Shown here: positions 19,107-29,984 of the stretch, one piece after another
Position numbering within the stretch: the stretch's first letter is position 1
Layout: each line of letters begins with the position of its first letter
From: Actinomycetales bacterium
GTDB taxonomy: Bacteria > Actinomycetota > Actinomycetes > Nanopelagicales > Nanopelagicaceae
Assembly: GCA_007280395.1 (NCBI GenBank)
Contig: QYQH01000025.1
Location: 1-34,972 of the forward strand
Length of the DNA: 34,972 nucleotides
Direction of reading: 5' to 3'
Made by a program: the position numbers and the translations under genes
Notes under the pieces: model-generated
Told to the model about the DNA's origin: nothing
What the model saw: the letters and a program-made list of their open reading frames with translations, nothing else
Database searches by the model: none

Positions 19107-21314
19107 ATGTTCTCCAAAGAAGCCTCAAAAATTAAGGGCCGCAAACCCCTCTGGTTAGCCATAGTTGTCGTAATACTTTGGATGTCTATCTCCGGGTTTA
19201 CAGGTCCCCTTTTTGGAAAACTCTCAACGGTCCAAGAGAACAATAACTCCTCTTTCTTGCCTCCTGAATCTGAAGCAACTCGGGCAGCAACTGCCATAGC
19301 TAAATTCTCAGATAGCGCAAATAATCAGATACCAGCACTCGTACTTTTTACCGGTGATGTAACAGATGAGCGAATCGCATCTGCCCAAGCATTTGCTCAA
19401 ACTCTGGGAAGCAAATCATTGGTACATACCGATGGCAAACTGCTTGAAGACGCTGATGGAAAAGAAATCTCAATTCCCATCTCTAACTATTTTATAAAAG
19501 GTGCGCCAATAGTTGCCTTTCCATCACAAGATGGAGAAGCGATTCTTGCTAGTTTCCCCATCAGCGTTCAAATCGCAACTGAATTACTGCCGGATGGTAA
19601 AGAACCTGCGTTGCCAGGTCTCATAGACGCAGTTCGTTATTACGCGACAGATTACGCCAAGGCAAATGGATTTGTTACTCACACAACTGGCTTTGCTGGA
19701 ATTCTTGCCGATCTCTTCGGCGCCTTCGGGAGTATTGACTCAGCTCTACTACTAACGACTGGTGGCGTTGTAGCGATCATTTTGATTATTGTTTATCGTT
19801 CACCAGTTCTCTGGATACTTCCGCTTATGACTGCTGGTTTAGCGCTTACGCTTGCAGGTGGCGTTATTTATATTCTGGCTAAGAACAATGTAATGACTCT
19901 TGATGGCCAATCACAAGGAATTCTCTCGGTATTGGTTCTCGGTGCCGCAACTGATTACGCACTACTTCTTATTGCTAGATACCGCGAAGAACTTCACTTA
20001 CACGAATCACGTTATGACGCAATGAAAATAGCGTGGCGTGGAGTTGTAGAACCGATTGTCGCTTCAGGCAGTACCGTAACAATCGGATTACTAGTTCTTC
20101 TGTTGAGCCAATTGAATAACAATCGTGGACTTGGGCCGGTTGGAGCAATTGGAATTATCTGCTCCATGATTACGGTATTAACGCTTCTTCCAGCGCTTCT
20201 TGTGATTTTTGGCCGTTGGATATTCTGGCCAAAAGTTGCACGATTTGGGGACGCTGATGAAAGGCTAAGTGGTTCATGGGCGAAAGTTGCAGCGGCCACC
20301 GCTCGCCATCCTCGTAAGTATTGGGTTGCTTCAACCGCAGTCCTAATCATTCTTGCTGGATTATCTTCGACGTTAAATGCAACAGGGCTTTCAACTATTG
20401 ATTCCTTTACCAAGCGGACTGATTCAGTTGTTGGTCAAGAGGAGCTATTAAAACATTTCCCTGGTGGTCAAGGTCAACCGAGTCAAGTTGTTTTGAAGGC
20501 TGATTTAGCTGAAAAGGCAATATCAATGTTGAAGAAGAATCCTGGAGTTGATTCTGTTATGCCTATGGTTGAAGGGCAATATGTTGAAGGCCAACCTCTA
20601 CCGCCTGTGAAAATTGTTGGCGGAAACATGTTGCTAAATGTCACTCTTAAATCTGCACCAGATTCAAAGGAAGCTATTGCAATGATTCCAGGGCTTCGTT
20701 CAGAGATGGAGAAGTTGGATTCAAGAATCCTTGTTGGTGGATCAACCTCAGTTAGCTATGACATAAATCAGGCATCGAAGCACGATCGGAATCTAATAAT
20801 TCCTATAGTTCTATTAATAATTGCAATTATTTTGGGGTTTCTACTTCGTTCGATCTATGCAGCGGTTCTACTACTCGGAACCGTAGTTATTTCATTCTTT
20901 GCAACCCTTGGGGCTTGTGCGGTTGTCTTCAACCATATCTTCCACTTTAAAGGCGCTGATCCATCCTTCCCACTCTTTGCCTTTATCTTTCTTGTTGCGC
21001 TCGGCATCGACTACAACATCTTCCTCATGACTCGAGTACGTGAAGAAGCACAGAAGATGGGAACTCGAGCAGGTATGACCAAGGCTCTCACCGTAACTGG
21101 TGGCGTGATTACGTCAGCCGGAATAGTTCTTGCAGCAACTTTCGCAGTTCTAGGAATTCTGCCACTTGTCTTCCTTGCCGAACTTGGATTTGCAGTCGGC
21201 TTCGGAGTTTTACTAGACACAATGCTGGTCCGTTCTATTCTGGTTCCAGCTTTGGTCCATGAAATCGGCCCAAAGGTTTGGTGGCCGTCAAAGCTTCAAT
21301 TCCACGGCAAGTGA
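19107..21314 (+). CDS. MMPL family RND-type transporter
   Basis: Two TM repeats; [18 protein letters not shown] and [19 protein letters not shown] motifs; Shine-Dalgarno GAAAGG 6 nt upstream. Confidence 0.92.
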   Translation: MFSKEASKIKGRKPLWLAIVVVILWMSISGFTGPLFGKLSTVQENNNSSFLPPESEATRAATAIAKFSDSANNQIPALVLFTGDVTDERIASAQAFAQTLGSKSLVHTDGKLLEDADGKEISIPISNYFIKGAPIVAFPSQDGEAILASFPISVQIATELLPDGKEPALPGLIDAVRYYATDYAKANGFVTHTTGFAGILADLFGAFGSIDSALLLTTGGVVAIILIIVYRSPVLWILPLMTAGLALTLAGGVIYILAKNNVMTLDGQSQGILSVLVLGAATDYALLLIARYREELHLHESRYDAMKIAWRGVVEPIVASGSTVTIGLLVLLLSQLNNNRGLGPVGAIGIICSMITVLTLLPALLVIFGRWIFWPKVARFGDADERLSGSWAKVAAATARHPRKYWVASTAVLIILAGLSSTLNATGLSTIDSFTKRTDSVVGQEELLKHFPGGQGQPSQVVLKADLAEKAISMLKKNPGVDSVMPMVEGQYVEGQPLPPVKIVGGNMLLNVTLKSAPDSKEAIAMIPGLRSEMEKLDSRILVGGSTSVSYDINQASKHDRNLIIPIVLLIIAIILGFLLRSIYAAVLLLGTVVISFFATLGACAVVFNHIFHFKGADPSFPLFAFIFLVALGIDYNIFLMTRVREEAQKMGTRAGMTKALTVTGGVITSAGIVLAATFAVLGILPLVFLAELGFAVGFGVLLDTMLVRSILVPALVHEIGPKVWWPSKLQFHGK

Positions 21315-22444
21315 GTAAATCTGTTGTAGTAGTTGGCGCTGGACTAGCAGGTCTAACCTGCGCCATCTATCTGCAACGTTCGGGAGTTGAAGTTACCGTT
21401 CTTGAAGCGAGCGATCGAGTCGGTGGACGAGTTAAGACTGACTCGGTAAATGGCTTTCGATTTGATCATGGATTTCAAGTTATTAATCCAAACTATTCAG
21501 AGATCAAAAGGTTAGATGCGCTGTCGGGTATCGAATTCAATGAAGCTTTTAGCAACCTGCGAATAATTGAAGGTGACAAAAATCTAAAGGTTGGTTTAGG
21601 GCACATTTTAAATACTTTGGGCGTAGGTTCTATTTCTGAGAAAATTAATTTTGCTAAATTCCTATTTGGTAATCCGAGTGGGCGAAATTTAGGTGAATGC
21701 GCAAGCACATTCCACGAAATATATTCACGGGTTCTTTCGCCATTCTTACGGGGTGTTTTCTTAACAAATCCGGATTTGATTCGTGCAGATATTTCCAAAG
21801 AGGTTATTCGCTCATTTATCCTTGGCCGCCCAGGAATTCCTTCACAAGGTGTTGGTGCTCTAGCGGAAGCCTTGTCCGATCAGGTATCGAGCCTTAATTT
21901 GAGCGCGCGCGTCGATGAAGTGAAGCAGGGGAGCGTTCGTGGCAATTTCGGAGCGATAAATTGCGATTCGGTAGTTGTCGCAACCGACTTAACTACTGCC
22001 GCACAAATATTAGATCTAGGAGCGATTCCAAAGACTTTAAGTTCTACAACTTGGTATCACAGCACTTCTGAAGATCTTATTGCTGGCGATTACCTGGTAC
22101 TGGATCCGAAAAGCCCGCTTGTTAATTCACTTGTGATTTCGAAGGTCGCAAGAAGTTATGCACCGATAGGAATAAATTTAATTTCTAGTACAACAATTGC
22201 TCCGATATCAGAGAGCGAAGTACGAAAAGAACTATCTAAAATCTGGCAGTGCGAGACTCGAAATTGGGACCTTGCAGCACGATATGAAATTAAGCAATCG
22301 TTACCTTTTAGAAGTGACCTCTTGGTATTAGATCAAAATCCTGAGATCGGAAATGGAATTTATGTTGCAGGAGATCATCGAAGTGTCCCATCACAAAATG
22401 GTGCGATGCGATCTGGTCGCAAAGTTGCACAAGCGATTATTTAA
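21311..22444 (+). CDS. FAD-dependent amine oxidase / phytoene-desaturase-like oxidoreductase; GTG start overlapping the MMPL stop (GTGA) preferred over ATG 21278
   Basis: [37 protein letters not shown] (dinucleotide-binding motif), C-terminal [27 protein letters not shown]. Confidence 0.88.
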   Translation: MSKSVVVVGAGLAGLTCAIYLQRSGVEVTVLEASDRVGGRVKTDSVNGFRFDHGFQVINPNYSEIKRLDALSGIEFNEAFSNLRIIEGDKNLKVGLGHILNTLGVGSISEKINFAKFLFGNPSGRNLGECASTFHEIYSRVLSPFLRGVFLTNPDLIRADISKEVIRSFILGRPGIPSQGVGALAEALSDQVSSLNLSARVDEVKQGSVRGNFGAINCDSVVVATDLTTAAQILDLGAIPKTLSSTTWYHSTSEDLIAGDYLVLDPKSPLVNSLVISKVARSYAPIGINLISSTTIAPISESEVRKELSKIWQCETRNWDLAARYEIKQSLPFRSDLLVLDQNPEIGNGIYVAGDHRSVPSQNGAMRSGRKVAQAII

Positions 22445-23342
22445 CCGGCTGGACCAGAGTCTCTAGAGCGGTAGTTAAATGCGGATAATCAAAGTTAAAT
22501 CCATCATTTATTAAAACGTTTGGCAAAATTTTCTTCGATCCTAATATTTCGGAAGAGAAACCTCCGAGCGCCCATTTTAAAGCAAAGCCTGGAGCCGGAA
22601 ATAGCGCCGGACGGTGCATTGCACGTGCAAGTGCCGCGGTAAATTCCTGATTGGTTGCTGGATTAGGTGAAGTTAAATTCACTGGGCCAGAAACTCCCGA
22701 TTCCATTAGGTGACAAATTGCGCGAACTTGGTCATGCAAGGTAATCCAAGACCACCACTGTTTTCCATTTCCAAGTTTGCCACCAAGACCAAGTCTAAAT
22801 AGTGGGATCATGCGACCTAGTGCACCACCAGTAGGGTCCAAAACTAAACCCGTACGAATTTTTACGGTTCTAACATCGCTAGCTAGGTCTGCAACACCTT
22901 CCCACTCACGGCAAACTGTTGCAAGAAAATCATCGCCACCACGATCGTTTTCAGTCACGGCTCGATTTCCGGTTTCACCATACCAACCAATTGCACTTGC
23001 TGAAATAAAAACCGATGGCTTAACAGTTGCAACTGCACTTGCGATTGTAGTTGTGCCGAGTAATCTCGAATTCAAAATTGTGGATTTATACTTCTTCGTC
23101 CAGCGTTTATCGCCAACCCCAGCGCCAGCTAAATGAATCACTGCATCAACGCCTTCGAGAGCAGATAAATCCACAGTTCCCGCGATTGGATCCCAAGTTA
23201 TTTCATCTCTAGCAATTGCTGGTCTGCGAACGAATCGCTGAACCGTGTGGCCCTCGTTTCGCAGGTGACCAACTAGAGCAGTTCCGATTAATCCGGAAGC
23301 TCCAGTAACAGCAACACGTTGCGGAGGTAGGCGAGTGGCCAT
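22437..23342 (-). CDS. TIGR01777 family NAD-dependent epimerase-like protein
   Basis: [66 protein letters not shown]. Confidence 0.9.
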   Translation of the reverse strand: MATRLPPQRVAVTGASGLIGTALVGHLRNEGHTVQRFVRRPAIARDEITWDPIAGTVDLSALEGVDAVIHLAGAGVGDKRWTKKYKSTILNSRLLGTTTIASAVATVKPSVFISASAIGWYGETGNRAVTENDRGGDDFLATVCREWEGVADLASDVRTVKIRTGLVLDPTGGALGRMIPLFRLGLGGKLGNGKQWWSWITLHDQVRAICHLMESGVSGPVNLTSPNPATNQEFTAALARAMHRPALFPAPGFALKWALGGFSSEILGSKKILPNVLINDGFNFDYPHLTTALETLVQPVK

Positions 23343-23344
23343 AC

Positions 23345-25018
23345 TTAAGAGAGACCTAAATCAGATTCGAAGCGTCCACCTTCTAAGCGATCCTTCAAAG
23401 TGACTAAGAAACGAGCGGCATCTGCGCCATCAACAATTCGGTGATCATATGAAAGTCCGAGGTAGACCATTGAGCGAACTGCAATTGTTTCTCCGCCATC
23501 TGTGCCCTTCATAACCATCGGGCGTTTTACAACAGCTCCAAGGCCGAGAATTGCAACTTGAGGTTGGTTAATAATAGGAGTATCGAAAAGTGCCCCGCGA
23601 CTTCCGGTATTTGTGATTGTGAAAGTTCCACCACCCAATTCATCAGGTGAAATCTTATTGTCACGAGTTCTTGCGGCAACATCAGCAATCTTGCGCGCAA
23701 CGCCACCCATATTTAAATCACCAGCATCACGAATTACTGGAACCAGAAGACCGCGTTCGGTATCCACAGCAATACCAAGGTGTTCGGAGCCATGATAAGT
23801 AATTTGGTCACCAGTTACAGATGAATTCAAAACCGGATGCTGCTTTAGGGCTTCGCAGACCGCCACTGCAAAGAATGGCAAGAATGAGAGTTTGGTTCCC
23901 TCGCGCTCTTCGAATGTAGCCTTCGCACGATCACGCAGCCTTGCGATTGCAGTCACATCTACCTCAACAACAGTTGTGAGCTGAGCACTTACGTGAAGTG
24001 ATTCCAACATGCGCTCTGCAATAACTTTGCGAAGTCGCGACATCGTCACAGTAGTTCCGCGAAGTGGTGAAACCGAAACAGGTGCAGATACTGCAGTTGT
24101 AGAAGAGCCAGCGGAAGCAACTGGAGCTGATTGGAAAGTAGGAGCGGCTGCTTTTGGCGCGGCTGCTAGAACATCTTCCTTACGAATCCGACCACCAATT
24201 CCGGTACCAGTTACCTTGGAAAGATCAACGTTATTTTCAGTAGCAAATTTGCGAACTATAGGAGTTACGTAAGCATCTTCATTTGAAACTGCTGCCGGCG
24301 CAGTTCTAATTGGAGCCGGCGCAATAACTACTGGCGCAATAACTACTGGCGCAATAACTACTGGCGCAATAACTACGGGAGCGGGAGCAACCAGCGCTGG
24401 CGCTGCGACTGCTAGAGGTTGGACTCGTGAAGGTGCATTTGCACCACTAATTACTGCAAGTCGGGCGCCAACTGGAACAGTTGAATCCACAGCGACATCG
24501 ATTGAAACTAGCGTTCCTGATGCAGGCGATGGAATTTCAGTATCAACTTTGTCGGTAGAAACTTCGAGAAGTGCTTCATCAACAGTTACTTGATCGCCAA
24601 CGTTTTTAAGCCAACGCGTAACAGTTCCTTCAGTTATTGATTCTCCGAGTGCCGGCATCGTCACAATAGTTCCGGTCGAGGAAGCAACTGCTACCGGTGC
24701 AGCTACTACTGGAGCCGCAGCAACAGCCGCAACTGCCACTGGTGTTGCAGCAACAGGTGCTGGTGTTGATGCACCAGTTGCGCCATCAGCAATCACTGCA
24801 AGTTCGGCGCCGACTGCAACAGTTGAATCGACCGCTACAACAATTTTCTGCAAGATACCCGCTACAGGTGATGGAATTTCAGTATCTACTTTGTCAGTTG
24901 AAACTTCTAGGAGTGGCTCATCGACAGCGACCATATCGCCTTCGTTTTTAAGCCAACGCGTAACAGTTCCTTCAGTTACCGATTCGCCAAGTGCTGGCAT
25001 CGTTACAGAAAAGGTCAT
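23345..25018 (-). CDS. sucB: Dihydrolipoamide acyltransferase (E2) with two lipoyl domains; probably 2-oxoglutarate dehydrogenase E2
   Basis: Two [16 protein letters not shown] lipoylation motifs, Ala/Pro/Val linkers, peripheral-subunit binding domain ([29 protein letters not shown]), catalytic [15 protein letters not shown]. Confidence 0.93.
   Translation of the reverse strand: MTFSVTMPALGESVTEGTVTRWLKNEGDMVAVDEPLLEVSTDKVDTEIPSPVAGILQKIVVAVDSTVAVGAELAVIADGATGASTPAPVAATPVAVAAVAAAPVVAAPVAVASSTGTIVTMPALGESITEGTVTRWLKNVGDQVTVDEALLEVSTDKVDTEIPSPASGTLVSIDVAVDSTVPVGARLAVISGANAPSRVQPLAVAAPALVAPAPVVIAPVVIAPVVIAPVVIAPAPIRTAPAAVSNEDAYVTPIVRKFATENNVDLSKVTGTGIGGRIRKEDVLAAAPKAAAPTFQSAPVASAGSSTTAVSAPVSVSPLRGTTVTMSRLRKVIAERMLESLHVSAQLTTVVEVDVTAIARLRDRAKATFEEREGTKLSFLPFFAVAVCEALKQHPVLNSSVTGDQITYHGSEHLGIAVDTERGLLVPVIRDAGDLNMGGVARKIADVAARTRDNKISPDELGGGTFTITNTGSRGALFDTPIINQPQVAILGLGAVVKRPMVMKGTDGGETIAVRSMVYLGLSYDHRIVDGADAARFLVTLKDRLEGGRFESDLGLS
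24318..24377. repeat. 15-bp tandem repeat (4 copies) in E2 linker, encoding IAPVV repeats
   Basis: (ggcgcaataactact)x4 with the last base of the last copy changed. Confidence 0.95.
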
Positions 25019-25032
25019 TTTATTTTCTCCCG

Positions 25033-26400
25033 TTACCCGTGTGAATGTAGTGGTTTACCAGCAAGTGCTAAGTGCGCTTCGCCAACAGCTTCCGAAAGCG
25101 TTGGGTGGGCATGAATCAAAGATGCTACGTCAGATGCTTCTGCTTCCCAGTTGAATATTAATTGTGCTTCGGCCAATAGTTCGCCGACTCGAGCACCAAC
25201 CATGTGAATTCCTAAAACTGGACCATTCTTTGCAGCCACCAATTTCACTGAGCCAGCCGTCTTTAGAATTTGGGCTTTGCCATTTCCAGCCAAGTCATAA
25301 TTCAATTCAACAACATCATGGCCGCGTTCCTTTGCTTGTGCGGTTGTAAGTCCAACAGAGGCGACTTCTGGTTCAGAATATGTAACGCGAGGAACGCCAT
25401 CGTAATTAATCGGACGGGGATTTAGGCCACCGATCTCCTCAGCTACCAAAATACCTTCACCGAAACCGACGTGTGCAAGTTGTAGGGTCGGAATCAAATC
25501 TCCAACAGCCCAGATTCCTGGAATATTTGTGCGGCATTTATTGTCAACTAAAACATAGCCGTGCTCCATGGTCAGACCAGCTTCTTCGTAGCCAATATTT
25601 GCTGAAACAGGCCCGCGACCAACAGCAACAAGAAGTACTTCTGCGGTGAATGTTTTACCATCTTCAAGTGTGACGGTGACGCCTTTTTTATTCTTTTCAG
25701 CAGACTTAAAGCGAGTACCAAGTTCGAAATTAATTCCACGTTTTCTAAATGCGCGCTCTAGCCCCTTACTTGATGATTCATCTTCAAGTGCAATTAGATG
25801 GGGCAGACCTTCAATAATTGTTACTTCTGCTCCAAATGATTTCCACACAGATGCGAATTCGCAACCTATAACTCCGCCACCTAAAACAATAACGCTAGCT
25901 GGAACTCGATCCATAGCGATTGCATGTTCACTTGTAACTATTTGAACGCCATCTATTTCTAAACCGGGCAGTGTCTTTGGGTATGAACCAGTTGCCAGAA
26001 CTATATTTTTGCCGGTGTATTTAACGCCATTTACGTCGACTTCATTTTTGGAGACCAAGCGGCCGTGGCCCTCAATATATGTAACGTTTCGGGATTTAAC
26101 TAAGCCCTGTAGCCCTTTGTGTAATTTTGAAACAACGCCATCTTTGTAAGCGTTTACTGCCAACATGTCGATGCCGATAAATTGGGTGTTGACTCCGAAA
26201 TCCGATGAGTGGCGCGAACTATCCGCAACTTCGCCAGCGTGCAGCAGGGCTTTGGTTGGGATACAACCGCGGTGTAGACAAGTGCCACCGAGCTTGTTCT
26301 TTTCGATCAAGGCGACGCTTAAACCAAGTTGCGAAGACCTTAGCGCGCAGGCATATCCGCCGCTGCCGCCACCAAGAATTACTACATCAAATTGCGACAC
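25033..26400 (-). CDS. lpdA: Dihydrolipoyl dehydrogenase (E3), GTG start
   Basis: [39 protein letters not shown] (redox CxxxxC), [15 protein letters not shown]. Confidence 0.96.
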   Translation of the reverse strand: MSQFDVVILGGGSGGYACALRSSQLGLSVALIEKNKLGGTCLHRGCIPTKALLHAGEVADSSRHSSDFGVNTQFIGIDMLAVNAYKDGVVSKLHKGLQGLVKSRNVTYIEGHGRLVSKNEVDVNGVKYTGKNIVLATGSYPKTLPGLEIDGVQIVTSEHAIAMDRVPASVIVLGGGVIGCEFASVWKSFGAEVTIIEGLPHLIALEDESSSKGLERAFRKRGINFELGTRFKSAEKNKKGVTVTLEDGKTFTAEVLLVAVGRGPVSANIGYEEAGLTMEHGYVLVDNKCRTNIPGIWAVGDLIPTLQLAHVGFGEGILVAEEIGGLNPRPINYDGVPRVTYSEPEVASVGLTTAQAKERGHDVVELNYDLAGNGKAQILKTAGSVKLVAAKNGPVLGIHMVGARVGELLAEAQLIFNWEAEASDVASLIHAHPTLSEAVGEAHLALAGKPLHSHG

Positions 26401-26483
26401 AAAGCGCCTCTCGCTATTTATTCCGAAAACTTGAGCCTAATCTTGCCACGAAATCTGCCAGAGCCTAATTCGCGAGTACCCAA

Positions 26484-27983
26484 TTACTTCCGAGAACGAG
26501 GAGCTTGTGATGAAGCTGACTCGATTAAGGTTACAAGGGATCTAAGGGCTATTCCAGTGCCACCTACCGGGGTATATCCATACGCAGTGGCCTCGTTATA
26601 AGAAGGTCCTGCGATATCTAAATGCAACCAGGCAAGTTCAGGTTCAATGAATTCCTTTAGGAAAAGACCAGCAACCAACATCCCGCCCATCCGATCTCCA
26701 ATGTTAGCCATATCAGCTACCGGTGAATCAAGAGAGGCCCGAAGTTCTTCTGGGAGCGGCATCGGCCAGAAGGCTTCACCTGCTTTCTGAGCTGCTGCTA
26801 AAAATTCATCAGAAAATTCAAAATTATTTGTCATCACTGCGCTAGTTCGAGTTCCAAGTGCAACAACTTGTGCGCCAGTAAGAGTCGCAACATCAATGAT
26901 TCCTTTGAGACCTCCGGCCTTTGCACCAACTTCTTGCGCTCGCACAAGTGCGTCGGCTAAGACCAGGCGACCTTCAGCATCAGGATTTAGAACCTCTACC
27001 GTCTTGCCACCATAAATACTTATGATGTCACTTGGGCGCATTGCATTCTCACTCACCATATTTTCAGCCAGCGGCGCCCACGCATCAATCGAGATTGGCA
27101 ATTTCAATTCTGCGATTGCAAAGACTGCAGCAATAACTGCAGCGGCTCCACTCATATCGCTCTTCATCGCTTCCATGCCATTAGCGGGCTTCAGCGCTAG
27201 ACCACCAGTATCGAAAGTAATTCCCTTTCCGACAAAGGCATAACGCGCTTTAGATTTACCTGGGTTATAGGAAACGCGGAGTAATCTCGGTGGGTTTGCA
27301 GAACCTTGACCAACTCCAATGATTCCACCGTAACCCTGAGCCTTAAGGGTAACTTCATTCAAAATTTCTACCTTTAGGCCAAGTGGTGTTGCAATCTTTT
27401 TCATTCGTTTACAAAATGAATCTGGAGTTAGATGACTTGGGGGAGTATTGATTAAATCTCGAACAGTTGCGGTATGGCGCGCAATAATTTCGGCGCGAAC
27501 AAGAGCGCGCTTCACCGCGGCATCCGAAATTGTTTTAGTTGCGATAACAATCTGTTCAAGTGGTTCTTTAAAATCTTGTTTAGTACTGGATCTGAATTCA
27601 TTAAATGCATATGCACCAAGGGCGGCGCCTTCGGCCACCGCAGAAATTTGCGCAAGAGAACTTGCGGGAAGTGCGAAAGTTGCCGCGTTCTGTCCGGCGA
27701 GTGCTCGAGCGGCAGAACCTGCTGCGCGTCTTAGTGTTTCTGGGTCGTAACTCTTCTGACTTTCGCCAAGTCCCGTGAAGTAGATGGTCTTTGGGTTTGA
27801 GAAAGGAACCTTGATTATTTCATCACTCTTGCCAGTTGCACCAAGGCTATTTAGAATCTCGAGCAGCACTTTTTCGTTTAGCGCGATAGCACCGGATTCA
27901 ATTTTTACTCTGCCTTTGCTTGCAGATAGCCCAACAACGGCATAAGGAGTTGTGATTGCAGATGCCAACTTCAACGCTTTCAT
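26484..27983 (-). CDS. pepA: Leucyl aminopeptidase (M17)
   Basis: FVGKGITFDTGGLALKPANGMEAMKSDMSGAA, NPDAEGRLVLADAL. Confidence 0.96.
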   Translation of the reverse strand: MKALKLASAITTPYAVVGLSASKGRVKIESGAIALNEKVLLEILNSLGATGKSDEIIKVPFSNPKTIYFTGLGESQKSYDPETLRRAAGSAARALAGQNAATFALPASSLAQISAVAEGAALGAYAFNEFRSSTKQDFKEPLEQIVIATKTISDAAVKRALVRAEIIARHTATVRDLINTPPSHLTPDSFCKRMKKIATPLGLKVEILNEVTLKAQGYGGIIGVGQGSANPPRLLRVSYNPGKSKARYAFVGKGITFDTGGLALKPANGMEAMKSDMSGAAAVIAAVFAIAELKLPISIDAWAPLAENMVSENAMRPSDIISIYGGKTVEVLNPDAEGRLVLADALVRAQEVGAKAGGLKGIIDVATLTGAQVVALGTRTSAVMTNNFEFSDEFLAAAQKAGEAFWPMPLPEELRASLDSPVADMANIGDRMGGMLVAGLFLKEFIEPELAWLHLDIAGPSYNEATAYGYTPVGGTGIALRSLVTLIESASSQAPRSRK

Positions 27984-28047
27984 CTAACCCCCAAATTTTC
28001 GATAAATAATTGCGACCAGCGAACTATAAATCAATCTTCGTGGTTTG

Positions 28048-28087
28048 CCTAAGTTAACCTAAGTTAACCTAAGTTAACCTAAGTTAT
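28048..28087. repeat. 10-bp direct repeat, four copies, between pepA and gcvT
   Basis: cctaagttaa cctaagttaa cctaagttaa cctaagttat. Confidence 0.95.
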
Positions 28088-28100
28088 AGGAATCTTGGGA

Positions 28101-28106
28101 TAAGTT
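28101..28106 (+). promoter_or_regulatory. Candidate -10 element of a leaderless gcvT transcript
   Basis: TAAGTT followed by 7 nt and ATG, with no Shine-Dalgarno. Confidence 0.45.
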
Positions 28107-28113
28107 TGGCGCT

Positions 28114-29229
28114 ATGAAATCACCGTTATATGACTGGCACCAAGGAGCATCTGCAAAATTGGCAGATTTCGGTGGCTGGGATATGCCGATCGAATATCCA
28201 AAAGGAGTAGGTGAATTTTCAGGTGGCACCTTGGCCGAGCACTCAGCTGTTCGTGAGCGAGTGGGAATTTTCGATGTTTCGCACCTAGGAAAAATTAGCG
28301 TCAAAGGTCAAGGCGCAAAAGATTTCGTAAACACAATGGTCACAAATGATTTAAATCGTATTGCCCCAGGAAGCGCTCAGTACAACCTTTTCTGCAATGA
28401 TTCCGGTGGAGTTATTGATGATCTAATTGTTTATGAGTTTGCAGATGACAACATTTTTATAATCCCGAATGCATCAAATTGCGCCCAGGTTGCCGCGGAT
28501 CTATTGGTCTCTGCCCCTGCTGGAATTGAGGTTTTAAATATTCATGAGCAATTTGCAGTTCTTGCGGTCCAAGGTCCAGATAGCAAAAAGGTTTTACAGA
28601 GCCTTGGGCTAAATCTCGATCTTGAATATATGTCATTCACAAAAATAACTCTGCCAGGCCATGAGAATCTAGGCGAGATAATTATTTGCCGAACTGGGTA
28701 TTCCGGTGAATTTGGTTATGAACTTCTGCCTTCTTGGACTTTTGCAGAAGCGCTCTGGAAACTTTTAGTTGTTGAAATTGCAAAATTTGATGGTCGAGTT
28801 TGCGGGCTCGGTGCGCGAGATACGCTGCGGACCGAAATGGGATATCCACTTCATGGTCATGAGTTGTCACTAGACATTACGCCGGTACAGGCAAGTGCGA
28901 GTTGGGCAGTGGTATTTTCTAAGGAAAGCTTTCGGGGGAAGAGCGCGCTCGAAGCAGAGAAGGCCGCTGGCCCTAAGCGAATTTTACGAGCAATCAAATG
29001 TAATGATCGTGGAATCCCAAGAGCGGGTATGAAAATTTTGGATAGCAATGGTGACTTAGCTGGCGAAGTTACAAGTGGCACATTTTCCCCGACGCTGAAA
29101 ACCGGAATAGCACTTGCCTTAATACGCCCTGGATTAAAGGTAGGAGATGCCGTTCAAATTGATGTTCGCGGGCGGGTCAGTAGCGCCATTATTGTGAAGG
29201 CGCCATTTGTCGCTTCACACGTGCGTTAA
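28114..29229 (+). CDS. gcvT: Glycine cleavage system aminomethyltransferase (T protein)
   Basis: SPLYDWHQGASAKLADFGGWDMPIEYPKG, GIFDVSHLGKISVKG, CRTGYSGEFGYE, GLGARDTLRTEMGYPLHGHE. Confidence 0.96.
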   Translation: MKSPLYDWHQGASAKLADFGGWDMPIEYPKGVGEFSGGTLAEHSAVRERVGIFDVSHLGKISVKGQGAKDFVNTMVTNDLNRIAPGSAQYNLFCNDSGGVIDDLIVYEFADDNIFIIPNASNCAQVAADLLVSAPAGIEVLNIHEQFAVLAVQGPDSKKVLQSLGLNLDLEYMSFTKITLPGHENLGEIIICRTGYSGEFGYELLPSWTFAEALWKLLVVEIAKFDGRVCGLGARDTLRTEMGYPLHGHELSLDITPVQASASWAVVFSKESFRGKSALEAEKAAGPKRILRAIKCNDRGIPRAGMKILDSNGDLAGEVTSGTFSPTLKTGIALALIRPGLKVGDAVQIDVRGRVSSAIIVKAPFVASHVR

Positions 29230-29984
29230 TTCGATAAATCCTTCTTGGCAACGATTACTGGGCGACCAGAATCAAGAGTGAAGACGCTGATTCGGTTCTC
29301 AAATGCCACCTGCAGTTCAGGGGAATGAATTACAAAATCTGATGTTCCGCTGAGAAGTACTTTGCCTTCCTGCATCACAACAATTTTTTCCGCATACATT
29401 GCAGCAAGTGTTATGTCATGCATTGTAGAAACAATCGTAACTCCTCGTTCTTTCAGCAACTCAATATTATTTAGAACAGCGATCTGATGGTGCAGGTCCA
29501 GTGCACTGGTTGGTTCGTCAAGCAATATAAGTGTTGGTTCCTGCACAAGCGCCCGTGCAATCAGCGCACGTTGCATCTCGCCTCCCGATAGTTGAGAAAC
29601 GAATTGGTTCAGCATTCCAAATAAACCTGTAAGTTTCAAAATGTCGGCAACTAAAGTTCTGCTTTTCTTACTCTCATTTCCCCAACCATCGCGTTTAGAT
29701 CGCCCGAGCATTACATATTCACTAACACTCATGCCTATTGGAATCTGCGGATGCTGCGGAACAAAGGCAACATTTCGATTATGGTTTCCATAAACTTCGG
29801 CACCTGAATCCGTGATTGATCCGGAATATGATTGTGAACCAAGTAGCGCTTTGAGAAAAGTAGTCTTACCTGCACCGTTAGGACCTACTAAACATGTCCA
29901 TTTACTGTGCTCGATCTCAACGTTGATATCTTTGAGAATCTCTTTCTGGCCAAAGCGAACGTTTAAGTCTTCAACTTTTATCAT
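29226..29984 (-). CDS. ABC transporter ATP-binding protein of the FecCDE/BtuCDF class (probable cobalamin import)
   Basis: CLVGPNGAGKTTFLKALL, QLSGGEMQRALIARALVQEPTLILLDEPTSALD; follows a permease and binding protein downstream of a cobalamin riboswitch. Confidence 0.92.
   Translation of the reverse strand: MIKVEDLNVRFGQKEILKDINVEIEHSKWTCLVGPNGAGKTTFLKALLGSQSYSGSITDSGAEVYGNHNRNVAFVPQHPQIPIGMSVSEYVMLGRSKRDGWGNESKKSRTLVADILKLTGLFGMLNQFVSQLSGGEMQRALIARALVQEPTLILLDEPTSALDLHHQIAVLNNIELLKERGVTIVSTMHDITLAAMYAEKIVVMQEGKVLLSGTSDFVIHSPELQVAFENRISVFTLDSGRPVIVAKKDLSN

Noticed and set aside
20012-20413. ORF of 133 aa antisense to the MMPL gene
   Set aside because: Low-complexity shadow ORF opposite a well-supported conserved coding region; no recognisable family
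24318-24377. Possible CRISPR or other non-coding repeat array
   Set aside because: Repeats are 15 bp, contiguous without spacers, and in frame inside the E2 linker coding region
28048-28087. Possible CRISPR remnant or glycine riboswitch before gcvT
   Set aside because: 10-bp contiguous repeats without spacers; too short and without the conserved glycine aptamer sequence
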